Part shown: positions 54,027 to 62,785 of the stretch, one piece after another
Layout of the letters: each line of letters opens with the position of its first letter
Numbering within the stretch: the first letter of the stretch is position 1
Origin: Paenibacillus sp. MAEPY2
GTDB lineage: Bacteria; Bacillota; Bacilli; Paenibacillales; Paenibacillaceae
NCBI RefSeq assembly: GCF_000499205.1
Contig: NZ_AWUK01000011.1
Span: forward strand, 1-64,000
Length of the DNA: 64,000 nucleotides
Direction of reading: 5' to 3'
Program-made: the position numbers and the translations under genes
Notes under the pieces: model-generated
What the model was told of the DNA's origin: nothing
Database searches by the model: none
The model's input: the letters and a program-made list of their open reading frames with translations, nothing else

Positions 54027-54236
54027 ATGAACCCAACGTATGCAATGCATGAAGCCTTGGAGGTGCATGAGATTGCTGCCTTCAAGACGGTCTGCATGAC
54101 GAAGTCCAAGACGATGCAGGCGCTGGTCACGGACCCCGAGCTGAAGCTTATTCTCCAGCAGGATGCCGCCATGTCGTCTGATCAGCTGGCCGAACTGGCC
54201 TCGATAATGACCAAAGGAATGGAGACACTGCAATGA
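54027..54236 (+). CDS. yraE: Small spore coat-like protein (YraE-like)
   Basis: 69 residues. YAMHEALEVHEIAAFKTVCM and LVTDPELKLILQQDAAMSSD parallel the first gene of the cluster (52212-52457), so the cluster holds two copies of a small-plus-CotF gene pair around the dehydrogenase. GGGAGTGAAG precedes ATG 54027, and the stop overlaps the next ATG (ATGA). Confidence 0.7.
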   Translation: MNPTYAMHEALEVHEIAAFKTVCMTKSKTMQALVTDPELKLILQQDAAMSSDQLAELASIMTKGMETLQ

Positions 54237-54538
54237 ATCCTGTACTGGAATACATGACTGGCATGAACAAAATGACAGATGATGTGATCGCCATGGACTT
54301 TCTGGCCACGGCCAAGAGCGGCGTCCGGAATTTGGCGATGGCCGTAACGGAATGCGTCACACCGGAAATCAAGGGTGTTCTGGAACGCCAATTGGAACAG
54401 GCAATCGATACGCATGAAAAGATCAGCAAATATGCGATTGCCAAGGGATTGTATCATCCCTTCAACGTGCAGGAACAGTTCCGCGTCGATCTACAGCAGA
54501 TCGAAACGGCGCAAAGCATACCCTTACCATCACAATAG
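54233..54538 (+). CDS. yraD: CotF-family spore coat protein (YraD-like)
   Basis: 101 residues. Coat_F helical domain: DVIAMDFLATAKSGVRNLAM, VTECVTPEIKGVLERQLEQA, and YHPFNVQEQFRVDLQQ; it aligns with the 128-residue protein at 52471-52857. It starts at ATG 54233 within the ATGA overlap with the previous gene and ends the operon. Confidence 0.82.
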   Translation: MNPVLEYMTGMNKMTDDVIAMDFLATAKSGVRNLAMAVTECVTPEIKGVLERQLEQAIDTHEKISKYAIAKGLYHPFNVQEQFRVDLQQIETAQSIPLPSQ

Positions 54539-54578
54539 TATCGAGCACACTTACAAAATAACCGCACCTGATTAGCAG

Positions 54579-54612
54579 AAAGCCGGCTGTAGCCATACAG
54601 CCGGCTTTTTTA
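54579..54612 (+). terminator. Terminator of the spore-coat cluster
   Basis: AAAGCCGGCTGTA and TACAGCCGGCTTT form a 13-bp perfect stem with a GCCA tetraloop and a T-tract. Confidence 0.88.
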
Positions 54613-54767
54613 TGGTGATGTACCTACCTTTATAAGAATGTGATTTAATAAACTGCTTAAGTTCTTTAACCCACGAAATTTTTCCTTCCAAGCAACGATC
54701 TTGATTGGAATGACAGATATGAGAATACAGGGGATGTAAAAATAAGCCGGTCATCGGCGTTTTCATA

Positions 54768-55169
54768 TTAGTGTTTCGGCATTTTGCTCTCATCCATGTA
54801 CAGCAGGTTCCAGCGATGCCCGTCCAGGTCGGCAAATCCTGCGCCGTACATCCAGCCGTCCATTTCACTCGGCTTGCCAAAGATGTTTCCTCCGGCAGAC
54901 TCTACTTTTTGAATAAAAGTGTCTACTTCTTCTCTGCTTTCAGCCCCAATGGAAAATATTACTTCTGCGCTTTGGGAAGTATCTGCGATTTTTGAACCTG
55001 TAAACTTCTCAAACGCCGCATCCGGGAACAGTAGAATCGCTGTTTGGCCTACGACAAGCTTGGCTCTCTCGTTACCAACGCTCACCGCATGGAATCCAAT
55101 CTCATTGTAAAAGACAGTGGACCTCTCAACATCTTTGACTGGCAGGTTAATCCAGATCTCCTGGGACAT
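54768..55169 (-). CDS. VOC (glyoxalase/bleomycin-resistance) family protein
   Basis: 133 residues with two beta-alpha-beta-beta-beta units of the vicinal-oxygen-chelate fold: INLPVKDVERSTVFYNEIGF at the start, AILLFPDAAFEKF, then SIGAESREEVDTFIQKVESA and the tail GFADLDGHRWNLLYMDES. Metal ligands and substrate are not certain. AGGAGG precedes the ATG on the minus strand. The last 44 bases, including the stop, recur at 1706-1749 as a relic. Confidence 0.87.
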   Translation of the reverse strand: MSQEIWINLPVKDVERSTVFYNEIGFHAVSVGNERAKLVVGQTAILLFPDAAFEKFTGSKIADTSQSAEVIFSIGAESREEVDTFIQKVESAGGNIFGKPSEMDGWMYGAGFADLDGHRWNLLYMDESKMPKH

Positions 55170-55310
55170 GGCTGTAGCCTCCTGAAATATATTTTCAACA
55201 ATTCAACTATACTCTACTTCTGGCAGTAAAAGCGATCCTTATAAATGAAACAGCAAGGTACGACATTCCTGCTTGACGATGCACTGAAAAATGAAGTACT
55301 GTATAATTAA

Positions 55311-55330
55311 TTGATAGAAAAATCTATCAA
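55311..55330. promoter_or_regulatory. Inverted repeat upstream of the GNAT gene
   Basis: TTGATAG and CTATCAA flank a 6-nt spacer, just downstream of a TATAAT at 55302-55307, where a repressor could bind. No regulator gene adjoins. Confidence 0.4.
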
Positions 55331-55398
55331 ATAATAAACGACAATTATATTTACTGATATAACAGGATTATATATTTAGTGACAGGAGTAGTGATTAT

Positions 55399-56010
55399 AT
55401 GACTAATATTTCTATTGTAAATGGAACCCCACATTCTCTTGTGGGATCTAAACTAAATCTAATGGCGCTTGGGGATATAGCAAATACGATTGCTGGTTCA
55501 ACAAATCAAAGCATCGTAGGTGCTACCTTCCATAAACTCTGGCAGTCTAAGAACAATCGATTCAGTCATGAATATGCGTATGAAGCAAAAATGGGAGATA
55601 AAACGCTTGGAATGATTACGTGTTTGCCTGTTACCGTTATGGAGAGATTGGTCTCAGCTACGGCGAAACAACTCTTGTCATACAGAAAACTAGGCTTAAT
55701 TACTTACAACCTATTGCACCCAAGAGCGTTATTTTCCAATATAACTCTGAAAGAAGGATTTGAAGGGGAGTTTCATATTGCAACACTTGCAGCAATGCCC
55801 GAAAGCAGAGGAATGGGCGTCGGCTCCAAACTCATTCGTTATGCGGAAGAGCAGGCCATTAAACAAGGCTATAACGTAAGTTCTCTGACAGTTAAAAAAG
55901 AAAATCATCAGGCGGGAAAATTGTATGCCAGACTCGGGTATGAAATTACATCGGAAGTGAATAAACCGACAATGTCGTTGTACAGAATGGTAAAAAAACT
56001 AAAGTTTTAA
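55399..56010 (+). CDS. GNAT family N-acetyltransferase
   Basis: 203 residues. The C-terminal half has the acetyl-CoA motif FHIATLAAMPESRGMGVGSK (Q/RxxGxG/A as RGMGVG) followed by LIRYAEEQAIKQGYN and NHQAGKLYARLGYEI. The N-terminal third is an extra helical segment of the kind seen in acetyltransferases of about 200 residues. GACAGGAG precedes the ATG. Monocistronic with its own terminator; the acceptor is unknown. Confidence 0.85.
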   Translation: MTNISIVNGTPHSLVGSKLNLMALGDIANTIAGSTNQSIVGATFHKLWQSKNNRFSHEYAYEAKMGDKTLGMITCLPVTVMERLVSATAKQLLSYRKLGLITYNLLHPRALFSNITLKEGFEGEFHIATLAAMPESRGMGVGSKLIRYAEEQAIKQGYNVSSLTVKKENHQAGKLYARLGYEITSEVNKPTMSLYRMVKKLKF

Positions 56011-56392
56011 TTAGAGTTCGTAGTTAAACTTTTCAAACATATTTCTTCGGACCTAATAAGGTGAGGTGTCGAGGGACACGAAGATAGTTCCATTACAAGT
56101 CGCTAAAATAGCGGCTTTTTTGTTATGGCTTTAGCCAGTTAAGTGCGTGAAACACCCAAATCAAAAATCAGCTAATGCTTGTCACCATTTTAGGTTGGAT
56201 GGATGAGTTTCTTTACATAAGTAATGTCCTCCATTAAATACTTATCTGGATCGCATGTAATATTGTAAAGTTTCTGTAAATGCGGTTTTAGGCATCGTTT
56301 TATGTGTTACCATCTGTTTTAGATAATCAAAATTGAATGACGAAAAATTAAAGATTAAATAACAATCCTATAGAATGGAAGGAGAAAAGTAA
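56011..56392. other. Intergenic stretch without a gene
   Basis: 382 bases between the GNAT and chromate transporter genes. After the terminator at 56099-56121 the sequence is AT-rich with stops in all frames; no coding relic or RNA gene was recognised. Confidence 0.5.
56099..56121 (+). terminator. Terminator after the GNAT gene
   Basis: GTCGCTA and TAGCGGC flank an AAA loop and six T residues follow. A weaker look-alike (GTCGC-TATTTT-GCGGC-TTTTG) is near 47930. Confidence 0.7.
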
Positions 56393-57592
56393 TTGGATGA
56401 AGCAATAATGAAAGAAAAAAGTTTAATGAAGTCATTACTCGAAATTTTAAGGGTATCGACTAGATTAGGTTTTACATCTTTTGGTGGGCCAATTGCCCAT
56501 CTGGGATATTTTCATGACGAGTATATTCGTAGAAGGAAGTGGATGGACGAAAAAAGTTATGCTGACTTGGTCGCTTTATGTCAATTCTTACCGGGCCCTG
56601 CGAGTAGTCAAGTAGGGATTGGTATAGGTGTCATGCGTGCTGGAGTATTAGGAGGTATTGTTTCGTTTCTTGGTTTTACATTACCTTCTGTACTTGTCCT
56701 CACTATTTTTGCATTGATTCTCCAAGGACTAGATATAAGTGATGCAGGCTGGATACATGGCTTGAAACTTGTTGCTGTCGCCGTTGTTGCACATGCCGTC
56801 TTGGGAATGGCTCAAAAACTAACACCTGATTTAAAACGAAAAGCAATTGCCTTGTTAGCATTAGTGATTACATTATTGTGGCAAACAGCCTATAGTCAGG
56901 TAGGAGTTATCCTTATATCAGCAATTATTGGTTTCCTAATATATAGACACCAGAAAGACGAATCTGATGGGAAAGTTAGTTTTCCAGTAACCCGTGGATT
57001 TGCAATAGGTTGTTTAGTATTATTTTTTGGTTTATTAATTCTTCTTCCAATACTAAGAGAAGTGACTTCTGTTCACTGGATTGCAATGTTTGACAGTTTC
57101 TATCGTTCTGGTTCCCTTGTGTTTGGAGGAGGGCACGTCGTTTTACCTTTGCTTGAAAAAGAATTTGTACCCACCGGCTGGTTGAGTGAAGAAGAGTTTC
57201 TTGCCGGATATGGGGCAGCCCAAGCGGTTCCGGGACCCTTGTTTACCTTTGCAGCCTACCTAGGTACGGTGATGAATGGGTGGGTTGGGGGCTTATTAGC
57301 AACAGTTGCTATATTTTTACCTGCATTTTTATTGATTATAGGAACACTTCCTTTTTGGGATAGCCTACGTCGCAATCCAAAGGTCAAAGGTGCGTTAATG
57401 GGAGTAAATGCAGCAGTAGTTGGTATTTTAATTTCTGCTTTTTATCAGCCGATTTGGACTAGTTCTATCTTGGCACCCATTGACTTTGCTTTTGCAGCTA
57501 TCCTGTTTAGTATGTTGGTTTATTGGAAGTTGCCACCTTGGATTACTGTTGTAACAGGTGCCATTGGAGGAACCCTGATATCACTCATTTAA
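56393..57592 (+). CDS. chrA: Chromate transporter ChrA (long, two-domain)
   Basis: 399-residue membrane protein with about ten to twelve hydrophobic segments and two Chromate_transp domains. Each half has its signature: GFTSFGGPIAHLGYFHDEYI near 27 with LCQFLPGPASSQVGIGIGVM, and SLVFGGGHVVLPLLEKEFV near 240 with GYGAAQAVPGPLFTFAAYLG. It exports chromate with proton exchange. The start is TTG 56393, because GGAAGGAG lies 8 nt before it and the next in-frame ATG (56408) is too far. No chrR or regulator gene adjoins. Confidence 0.9.
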   Translation: MDEAIMKEKSLMKSLLEILRVSTRLGFTSFGGPIAHLGYFHDEYIRRRKWMDEKSYADLVALCQFLPGPASSQVGIGIGVMRAGVLGGIVSFLGFTLPSVLVLTIFALILQGLDISDAGWIHGLKLVAVAVVAHAVLGMAQKLTPDLKRKAIALLALVITLLWQTAYSQVGVILISAIIGFLIYRHQKDESDGKVSFPVTRGFAIGCLVLFFGLLILLPILREVTSVHWIAMFDSFYRSGSLVFGGGHVVLPLLEKEFVPTGWLSEEEFLAGYGAAQAVPGPLFTFAAYLGTVMNGWVGGLLATVAIFLPAFLLIIGTLPFWDSLRRNPKVKGALMGVNAAVVGILISAFYQPIWTSSILAPIDFAFAAILFSMLVYWKLPPWITVVTGAIGGTLISLI

Positions 57593-57632
57593 AATGATTA
57601 ATACAGTTTAATTATTCTTGGATCTTAAAAAG

Positions 57633-57673
57633 AAAACAAACGGAAAAGGTTTCTTTACTTCCGTTTGTTTTTT
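57633..57673 (+). terminator. Terminator after chrA
   Basis: AAAACAAACGGAA pairs with TTCCGTTTGTTTT and is followed by T residues. Confidence 0.85.
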
Positions 57674-57795
57674 ATTTGTTAATAGACTGGATTCGCGGTA
57701 AGAAGAAGGGGATCGAAAGCGGCCAAGTTGCTTCCCCCAGCTACTCCGTGTACCGGGTCACTATTTAAAGTGAAGTTAATTGGGACTTTTTAGCT

Positions 57796-58554
57796 CTACA
57801 CCTGTGCCGTGGGACGGATGACGATTTCGTTAATATCCACATCGGACGGCTGCTCAATCGCATAAACGATCGCACTGACAACGGCTTCCGGCCGTAATCC
57901 TAGCCCGTCTCTAACCGAAGCTAGCTGATCCTTTATTTTCTGATTGGGTATCCCATCGATAAAGTTGGTCTGCACAACACCTGGCGAAATGGTCGTAACG
58001 CGTATGTGATCGCCGGCTTCCTGCCGGAGACCCTCAGAAATTGCGCGTACAGCAAACTTGGAACCGGAATAAACAACCTGATTTGCAACGGTCTTCAATC
58101 CAGCAGTAGAGGCGATGTTTATAAAGTGCCCCAGGCTTTGCTTGCGGAAAACAGGCAGCGCTGCGGCTATTCCGTACAGAACGCCCTTCGTATTAACGTC
58201 AATGGTCGCTTCCCAATCTTCGACGCGAAGATCATCTAATGGAGAGATCGGGCCTATACCTGCATTGTTGATGAGCACGTCCAGTTTACCATAGCGTTCG
58301 CAGGCCAGCTGTACCAAATTGGACAGATCTTCGCGGCTTGTTACATCCGTTTGTACATATACCGCTTCTCCGCCGAGGCTTTCGATTCGTTCCACGATGT
58401 CTTTAAGGCGATCCGTGCTCCGCGCCCCAATAACCAGCTTTGCTCCAAGCTCCGCGAGTCGGACGGCTGCTGCTTCGCCAATTCCACGGCTTGATCCTGT
58501 AATGGCAATAACTTTTCCTTTGATTCCTGACATCAATTCATCCTTCATTTTCAT
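57796..58554 (-). CDS. Short-chain dehydrogenase/reductase
   Basis: 252 residues. Classical SDR with cofactor motif ITGSSRGIGEAAAVRLAELG near 18, LINNAGIGP near 92, Ser in INIASTAGLK near 148 and Tyr/Lys in VYSGSKFAVRAISEGL near 161. The short hydrophobic-polar order resembles YdfG/serine dehydrogenase-like oxidoreductases of unknown substrate. AAGGAT precedes the ATG. It is divergent from an AraC-type gene, a pairing often seen where the regulator controls the SDR gene. Confidence 0.87.
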   Translation of the reverse strand: MKMKDELMSGIKGKVIAITGSSRGIGEAAAVRLAELGAKLVIGARSTDRLKDIVERIESLGGEAVYVQTDVTSREDLSNLVQLACERYGKLDVLINNAGIGPISPLDDLRVEDWEATIDVNTKGVLYGIAAALPVFRKQSLGHFINIASTAGLKTVANQVVYSGSKFAVRAISEGLRQEAGDHIRVTTISPGVVQTNFIDGIPNQKIKDQLASVRDGLGLRPEAVVSAIVYAIEQPSDVDINEIVIRPTAQV

Positions 58555-58718
58555 AACCGGATCCTTCTTTCATTTAATATTTTCCTTACCTGTCTCATGA
58601 TAAGAAAAATCTAGTAAACCCAAGTAGACTATTCTTACGCAATCCTTGCCTATTCCTGTCTGGATCTTGGGTTATAATACTTTTACAAGGTTGAACGAAA
58701 AGGAGGTGAGAACCCGTC

Positions 58719-59618
58719 TTGAATCAATATGTTTCTGAATTAGCTCGTCAAATTGCACGGCTTGCGCCGAACGATGGTGTGCACGCAACAGCGATTCCTG
58801 AGCTCTGCTTCCGACGTGTGTCCAGGGAATCAGAACCCACGCATTCAATCAACAGGCCCTCGCTGTACGTGATTGTCCAAGGTTCCAAAACGGCGGCGTT
58901 AGCCGGAGAGAGCTTCCTGCTCGATCCGGGTATGTATATGGTGACATCTGTACATCTGCCAGTGATTGGGAAAATTATTGAGGCTACGAAGGAAAAGCCA
59001 TATTTAAGTTTAGCCCTGACGCTCAATCCGGATGTCATTGTAGATATAAACAAGAAATATAACCCTTCTCCAAAGGAGAGAGGAGAGACATCGGGGCGAA
59101 GCATTCTGGTCAATTCGTCAACCCCTCCCTTGCTGGATGCGATGCTGCGCCTCGTCCAATTGTTAGAAACGCCTGAGGATATTGACATGCTGTCACCGCT
59201 CTTCATCCGGGAAATATTTTATCGAGTGCTGCAGGGAGAGCAGGGGGCGCTCATTAGGCAATTTTCCGTGTTAGGAAGTTATGCCCAGGGTATTTCAAGC
59301 GCCATCCATCTAATCAACAGAGATTACTCGGAGCCGCTAATAATCGAAGAGTTGGCAGCTCTTGTTAGCATGAGCCCTACAACTTTTCATAAGCAATTTA
59401 AACGGGTAACAGCTATGAGCCCACTGCAGTATCAGAAAACAATCCGGCTGCAAACGGCACGAAGGCTTCTGCTCACGGAGGGCCTGGATGCAGCAACGGC
59501 AGGATTTCGTGTTGGATACGAAAGTCCTTCTCAATTCAGCAGAGAATACGCACGATTATTCGGGCGGCCCCCCATGAGCGATGTTCAACACCTGCATGAT
59601 TCGCTAAGTAAAGGGTAG
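58719..59618 (+). CDS. AraC family regulator with AraC_N domain
   Basis: 299 residues. An N-terminal AraC_N cupin-like domain at about 25-180 (RPSLYVIVQGSKTAALAGES, FLLDPGMYMVTSVHLPVIGK) and two C-terminal helix-turn-helix motifs at about 200-292 (EELAALVSMSPTTFHKQFKR, AGFRVGYESPSQFSREYARL). The start is TTG 58719; AAAGGAGGTGAG 10 nt earlier is a perfect ribosome site and no ATG is suitably placed. A TATAAT is at 58673-58678. Divergent to the SDR gene, its likely target. Confidence 0.88.
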   Translation: MNQYVSELARQIARLAPNDGVHATAIPELCFRRVSRESEPTHSINRPSLYVIVQGSKTAALAGESFLLDPGMYMVTSVHLPVIGKIIEATKEKPYLSLALTLNPDVIVDINKKYNPSPKERGETSGRSILVNSSTPPLLDAMLRLVQLLETPEDIDMLSPLFIREIFYRVLQGEQGALIRQFSVLGSYAQGISSAIHLINRDYSEPLIIEELAALVSMSPTTFHKQFKRVTAMSPLQYQKTIRLQTARRLLLTEGLDAATAGFRVGYESPSQFSREYARLFGRPPMSDVQHLHDSLSKG

Positions 59619-59764
59619 GTGAATGAATCGCTTTGTGACATCAAAGCGCGTTGTAGAAAGGAATAAAGAACAGGACTAGAACGATTAGGTAAGAAATCTT
59701 CAAGAAAGGTGGAGAGTTTTGTGTTCATTCACAGGAAGGAGGTTTCTTCTTATGTATATACGTC

Positions 59765-60028
59765 CTATGGCTGTAGCAGCCATCGATGCACTTCAGGAAA
59801 CAGCACGCCCTATGTGGATTCGTGATGTGTTCCACCAGGAATAACGTCAACTCGAATCTGTTTCTCCAGTATCCCGTTATAACTCTTAGGTAAATAAATC
59901 CAAACTCTACGCTCCGTCTGCAATTGTGGAATCGGGAATGACTCGTAAATCTTCACATTGCCCGTGATGGTGTGAGCGGCTTCGTCTGTAAAAACTTCTC
60001 GCCAAGGTACAGGACTGTTATTCATCAT
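59765..60028 (-). pseudogene. Esterase gene with internal deletion and stop
   Basis: The minus-strand frame starts normally (GGAGG before ATG 60028) with the N terminus of an enterochelin-esterase/esterase-D-like hydrolase (NVKIYESFPIPQLQTERRVW, IYLPKSY). After YLPKSY it jumps to a typical C-terminal piece (IPGGTHHEST), meets an in-frame TAG at 59810, and ends FPEVHRWLLQP. The nucleophile region between is missing. About 85 codons remain of a protein usually 240-290 residues long. Confidence 0.7.
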
Positions 60029-60135
60029 GAAGCCTCCTAAGTCTATGTATTAACTAAAATCTTAACCTCTGCTCCTATGAATGCAATGGACGTTCTATTC
60101 TCCATAACTGCAGAAGTTCTAGCAGAAAACAGGCA

Positions 60136-60162
60136 CCGCTGACGGCTGTCAGCGGTTTTTTT
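60136..60162 (+). terminator. Orphan plus-strand terminator
   Basis: CCGCTGAC and GTCAGCGG flank a GGCT loop with seven T residues after it. The T-tract is on the plus strand, yet the nearest plus-strand gene ends 500 nt upstream, so it may belong to lost sequence. Confidence 0.7.
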
Positions 60163-60269
60163 AACGTCTGGACAGAAAAACCGATCGTCCGTCCGGTCTA
60201 AAAAAACGATACAGTATTTCTTTTCGCTTGCAAGACTTGCTCCGGTTACGTTTTGGGCCATGCTCGGAA

Positions 60270-61550
60270 TTAATAAAATTGATAGAGTCGTACACCATGG
60301 GGTGGCACAGTGGCACGGAGCGAATTTTCTGTAAATTCAGCAGGCACTCTGCTCCAAAGTTCAGTACCTTTGGTAATGTCGGAAAGGCCGATTTCCGCAA
60401 AGTTCATTTCCAGTTGAAGCAGGTTTTCACTAATATTAAACACAGCGACATAAGAGGAACCTTCAGCGTTTTGAGCTGTCCATACAATAAGATCCTCTTT
60501 CCGCAACGCTTCTCTGGCTCCATAACTCTCTCGGTGCATACGAAGAACCTCACGGTTGGTCAGCAGTGACAGTGTCCAGTCGTCATTGTCCCGCAGTTCA
60601 CCACCGAAGATGAGCGGAGAACGGAAAATACTCCACAGTGACATCATAGTCAACTGTTCATCATGCGTGAATCGGGTCCAACGATCTGCTCCACCGCCAT
60701 CTACAGAACGAATCCCAATATGTCCCAGAGGAAGCATATCACAGTCCGGCCAGCATCCTGCCTGAGGGACGCCCTGCCATGTCCGGCAGCGGTCGAACAT
60801 ATCCAGCAACAGCGGCCAAAGATCCCAGAAGTCATCTGTAACTCGCCACATGTTGGCATGTTCAGCAAAAAATTCCGAGTGTTCTACCGGGGCTGGTCCT
60901 GGAGAAAGACTCAGTACCATAGGGCGCCCTGAGCGCTCGATCGCTTTGGAGATCATTTCAATCTCCGGTTGATGAGTTGCGTATAGTCTGGAAGCGGCAA
61001 TGTCGTCCACCTTCACCAGGTCAACGCCCCATTGAGCGTAAAGTTCAAAGAGAGAATTGTAATAAGCCTGTGCTCCTTCTTTTGAAGAATCCACACCGTA
61101 CATATCCGTATTCCATGGACAGATAGAGTTCGTATGAGCAATTTCGCGTGCAGTTGCTGTAGAGCCCAGGATTGGGGTAGCAGCGTGGACAGCTTGACGC
61201 GGAATGCCGCGCATGATATGAATGCCAAATTGAAGTCCTAGGCTATGTACGTAATCAGCTAATGGCTTAAACCCTTTTCCACCTGCAGCAGAAGGAAACC
61301 GGTTCTCCGCAGGCAAAAGACGGGAATATTCATCCATTATCAGCGGAACGAATGGACGGTATTGCGAAGAATTTGCATGGGGTTCGTACCATTGAATATC
61401 GACAGTAATGTAACTCCAGCCAAAATCTTTGAGATGTTCTGCCATATATTCCGCGTTGCCACGGATTTCCTCTTCGGTTACAGCCGCGCCATAGCAATCC
61501 CAACTGTTCCAGCCAAGGGGCGGTGTTGATGCCGCAAGTATATGCTTCAT
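60270..61550 (-). CDS. Glycoside hydrolase family 27 (alpha-galactosidase-like)
   Basis: 426 residues without a signal peptide, so cytoplasmic. TIM-barrel of GH27/clan D: PPLGWNSWDCYGAAVTEEEI near the start, SYITVDIQWYEP near 45, nucleophile region GVDLVKVDDIA near 175 and acid/base region WRVTDDFWDLWP near 235, then the DCDMLPLG loop and a C-terminal beta domain. The motif and spacing differ from classic melibiases (NSWN, DDGW), so the enzyme may act on another alpha- or beta-linked sugar such as L-arabinopyranose. AAGGAG precedes ATG 61550. An AraC-type gene lies just upstream on the same strand. Confidence 0.87.
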   Translation of the reverse strand: MKHILAASTPPLGWNSWDCYGAAVTEEEIRGNAEYMAEHLKDFGWSYITVDIQWYEPHANSSQYRPFVPLIMDEYSRLLPAENRFPSAAGGKGFKPLADYVHSLGLQFGIHIMRGIPRQAVHAATPILGSTATAREIAHTNSICPWNTDMYGVDSSKEGAQAYYNSLFELYAQWGVDLVKVDDIAASRLYATHQPEIEMISKAIERSGRPMVLSLSPGPAPVEHSEFFAEHANMWRVTDDFWDLWPLLLDMFDRCRTWQGVPQAGCWPDCDMLPLGHIGIRSVDGGGADRWTRFTHDEQLTMMSLWSIFRSPLIFGGELRDNDDWTLSLLTNREVLRMHRESYGAREALRKEDLIVWTAQNAEGSSYVAVFNISENLLQLEMNFAEIGLSDITKGTELWSRVPAEFTENSLRATVPPHGVRLYQFY

Positions 61551-61659
61551 GGTAATACTCCTTTACTGAATAAATTATTGCTCTTACTATTTCATCATAG
61601 TATAGGAGTTTATTAATTATCCACAGTAATCTTAAAGGATCAATAGCACAATATTGCGG

Positions 61660-62541
61660 TTAGTCGAAGAACAGTTTACGATAAGCAAGACTTTCTCCGC
61701 CACTTCGGAATTCACCCGGTGTAAGACCGGTTAAGTTACGGAATGCTTTGATAAAATAGCTTCCGCTGGAGTATCCGACACGTTCGGCGATGGATTCAAC
61801 ACTAAGGGGCGTCCCGCGAAGCAGTTCCATAGCCTTTTCGATACGTATGCGAGTTAGATAAGCTCCTGGTGTCAAGCCCATGCTGGATGAGAAGCGACGT
61901 ATAAAGTGATATTTGGATAGGGAAACGTGCTCAGAAAGTTGATCCATGCTGATCATCCTGGAATAGTTTTGCTCTATAAATTCGGCTGCACGTTGTATGT
62001 TCTCCGACCAGTTCTCCCTGTTCCGTAGGTTTGTTTTCTGTAATCTGACCAGTTCTGTCATGAACTGATAGACGCAAGATGAAGCGATCAGAGGATCTGT
62101 GATCCTGCCTGCTGCCGCATCAGCCACAATCATCCGCAGCAATTGGACTGGTGCACCATCAATGGGAAGATAGGGGACTTCTCCTGCTTCACGAAGGTAC
62201 TTTTGCCAATGGGGCAGAATCAGATTGGGGCGAAATAGCAGGAACAGGAATTCCCACGGCTCTTTCGATTTCGAGTGATAATAATAGCGGTGCGGGCCTG
62301 GAATTTCGGCCAAAAAAGCTTGTCCTGTGGTGACACGGTGAATTTCACCTTTCGACTCAAATACACCTTCGCCAGAGGTCGTGTACTGGAATAACAGAAG
62401 TGGGCCATCCGTACGCTCCAATCCATCCCATAGATAAGAAGGATCGGTTATAGAATCACATCCGGCTGCAAACAAAACACACAGCTGGAGCTCTTTATCT
62501 TCGGCAAACCGAAACCCGTATGTACCTTTGGGAATGTTCAT
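61660..62541 (-). CDS. AraC family transcriptional regulator
   Basis: 293 residues. An N-terminal cupin-type sensor at about 20-150 (GPLLLFQYTTSGEGVFESKG, PGPHRYYYHSKSKEPWEFLF) and two C-terminal helix-turn-helix motifs at about 185-285 (MDQLSEHVSLSKYHFIRRFS, SIAERVGYSSGSYFIKAFRN). AGGAGG precedes the ATG. The GH27 gene follows 109 nt downstream on the same strand, and the pair is the usual sugar-responsive regulator plus glycosidase arrangement. Confidence 0.88.
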   Translation of the reverse strand: MNIPKGTYGFRFAEDKELQLCVLFAAGCDSITDPSYLWDGLERTDGPLLLFQYTTSGEGVFESKGEIHRVTTGQAFLAEIPGPHRYYYHSKSKEPWEFLFLLFRPNLILPHWQKYLREAGEVPYLPIDGAPVQLLRMIVADAAAGRITDPLIASSCVYQFMTELVRLQKTNLRNRENWSENIQRAAEFIEQNYSRMISMDQLSEHVSLSKYHFIRRFSSSMGLTPGAYLTRIRIEKAMELLRGTPLSVESIAERVGYSSGSYFIKAFRNLTGLTPGEFRSGGESLAYRKLFFD

Positions 62542-62785
62542 AAACGTCCTCCTGGCTGTAGTAAATATGAATAGTGGTCAAGTTATGTATAATCTAAACT
62601 TAAAATTAAAGGGTGTTCTTTGAAGCCGTTCTCTATTACTATTGTATAAAACTTAGGAATTAGTTTGATTATATGAAATATTAGCAGCTTGCTCAATGAA
62701 TTGAGAGACCGAAACAAGCCAGATTTGTTTGGGTAACGTGGGAAAGATCAGAACAAGTATATGACTAACGAAATCGGGGGATTTC

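Noticed and set aside
55273..55307. TTGACG and TATAAT as a promoter pair for the GNAT gene
   Set aside because: The spacer is 23 nt, too long for SigA; the -10 may be real but with another -35.
59752..59844. 30-codon plus-strand frame with a strong GGAAGGAGG site
   Set aside because: It runs antisense through the decayed esterase C terminus; the peptide has no features and its codons follow from the pseudogene sequence.
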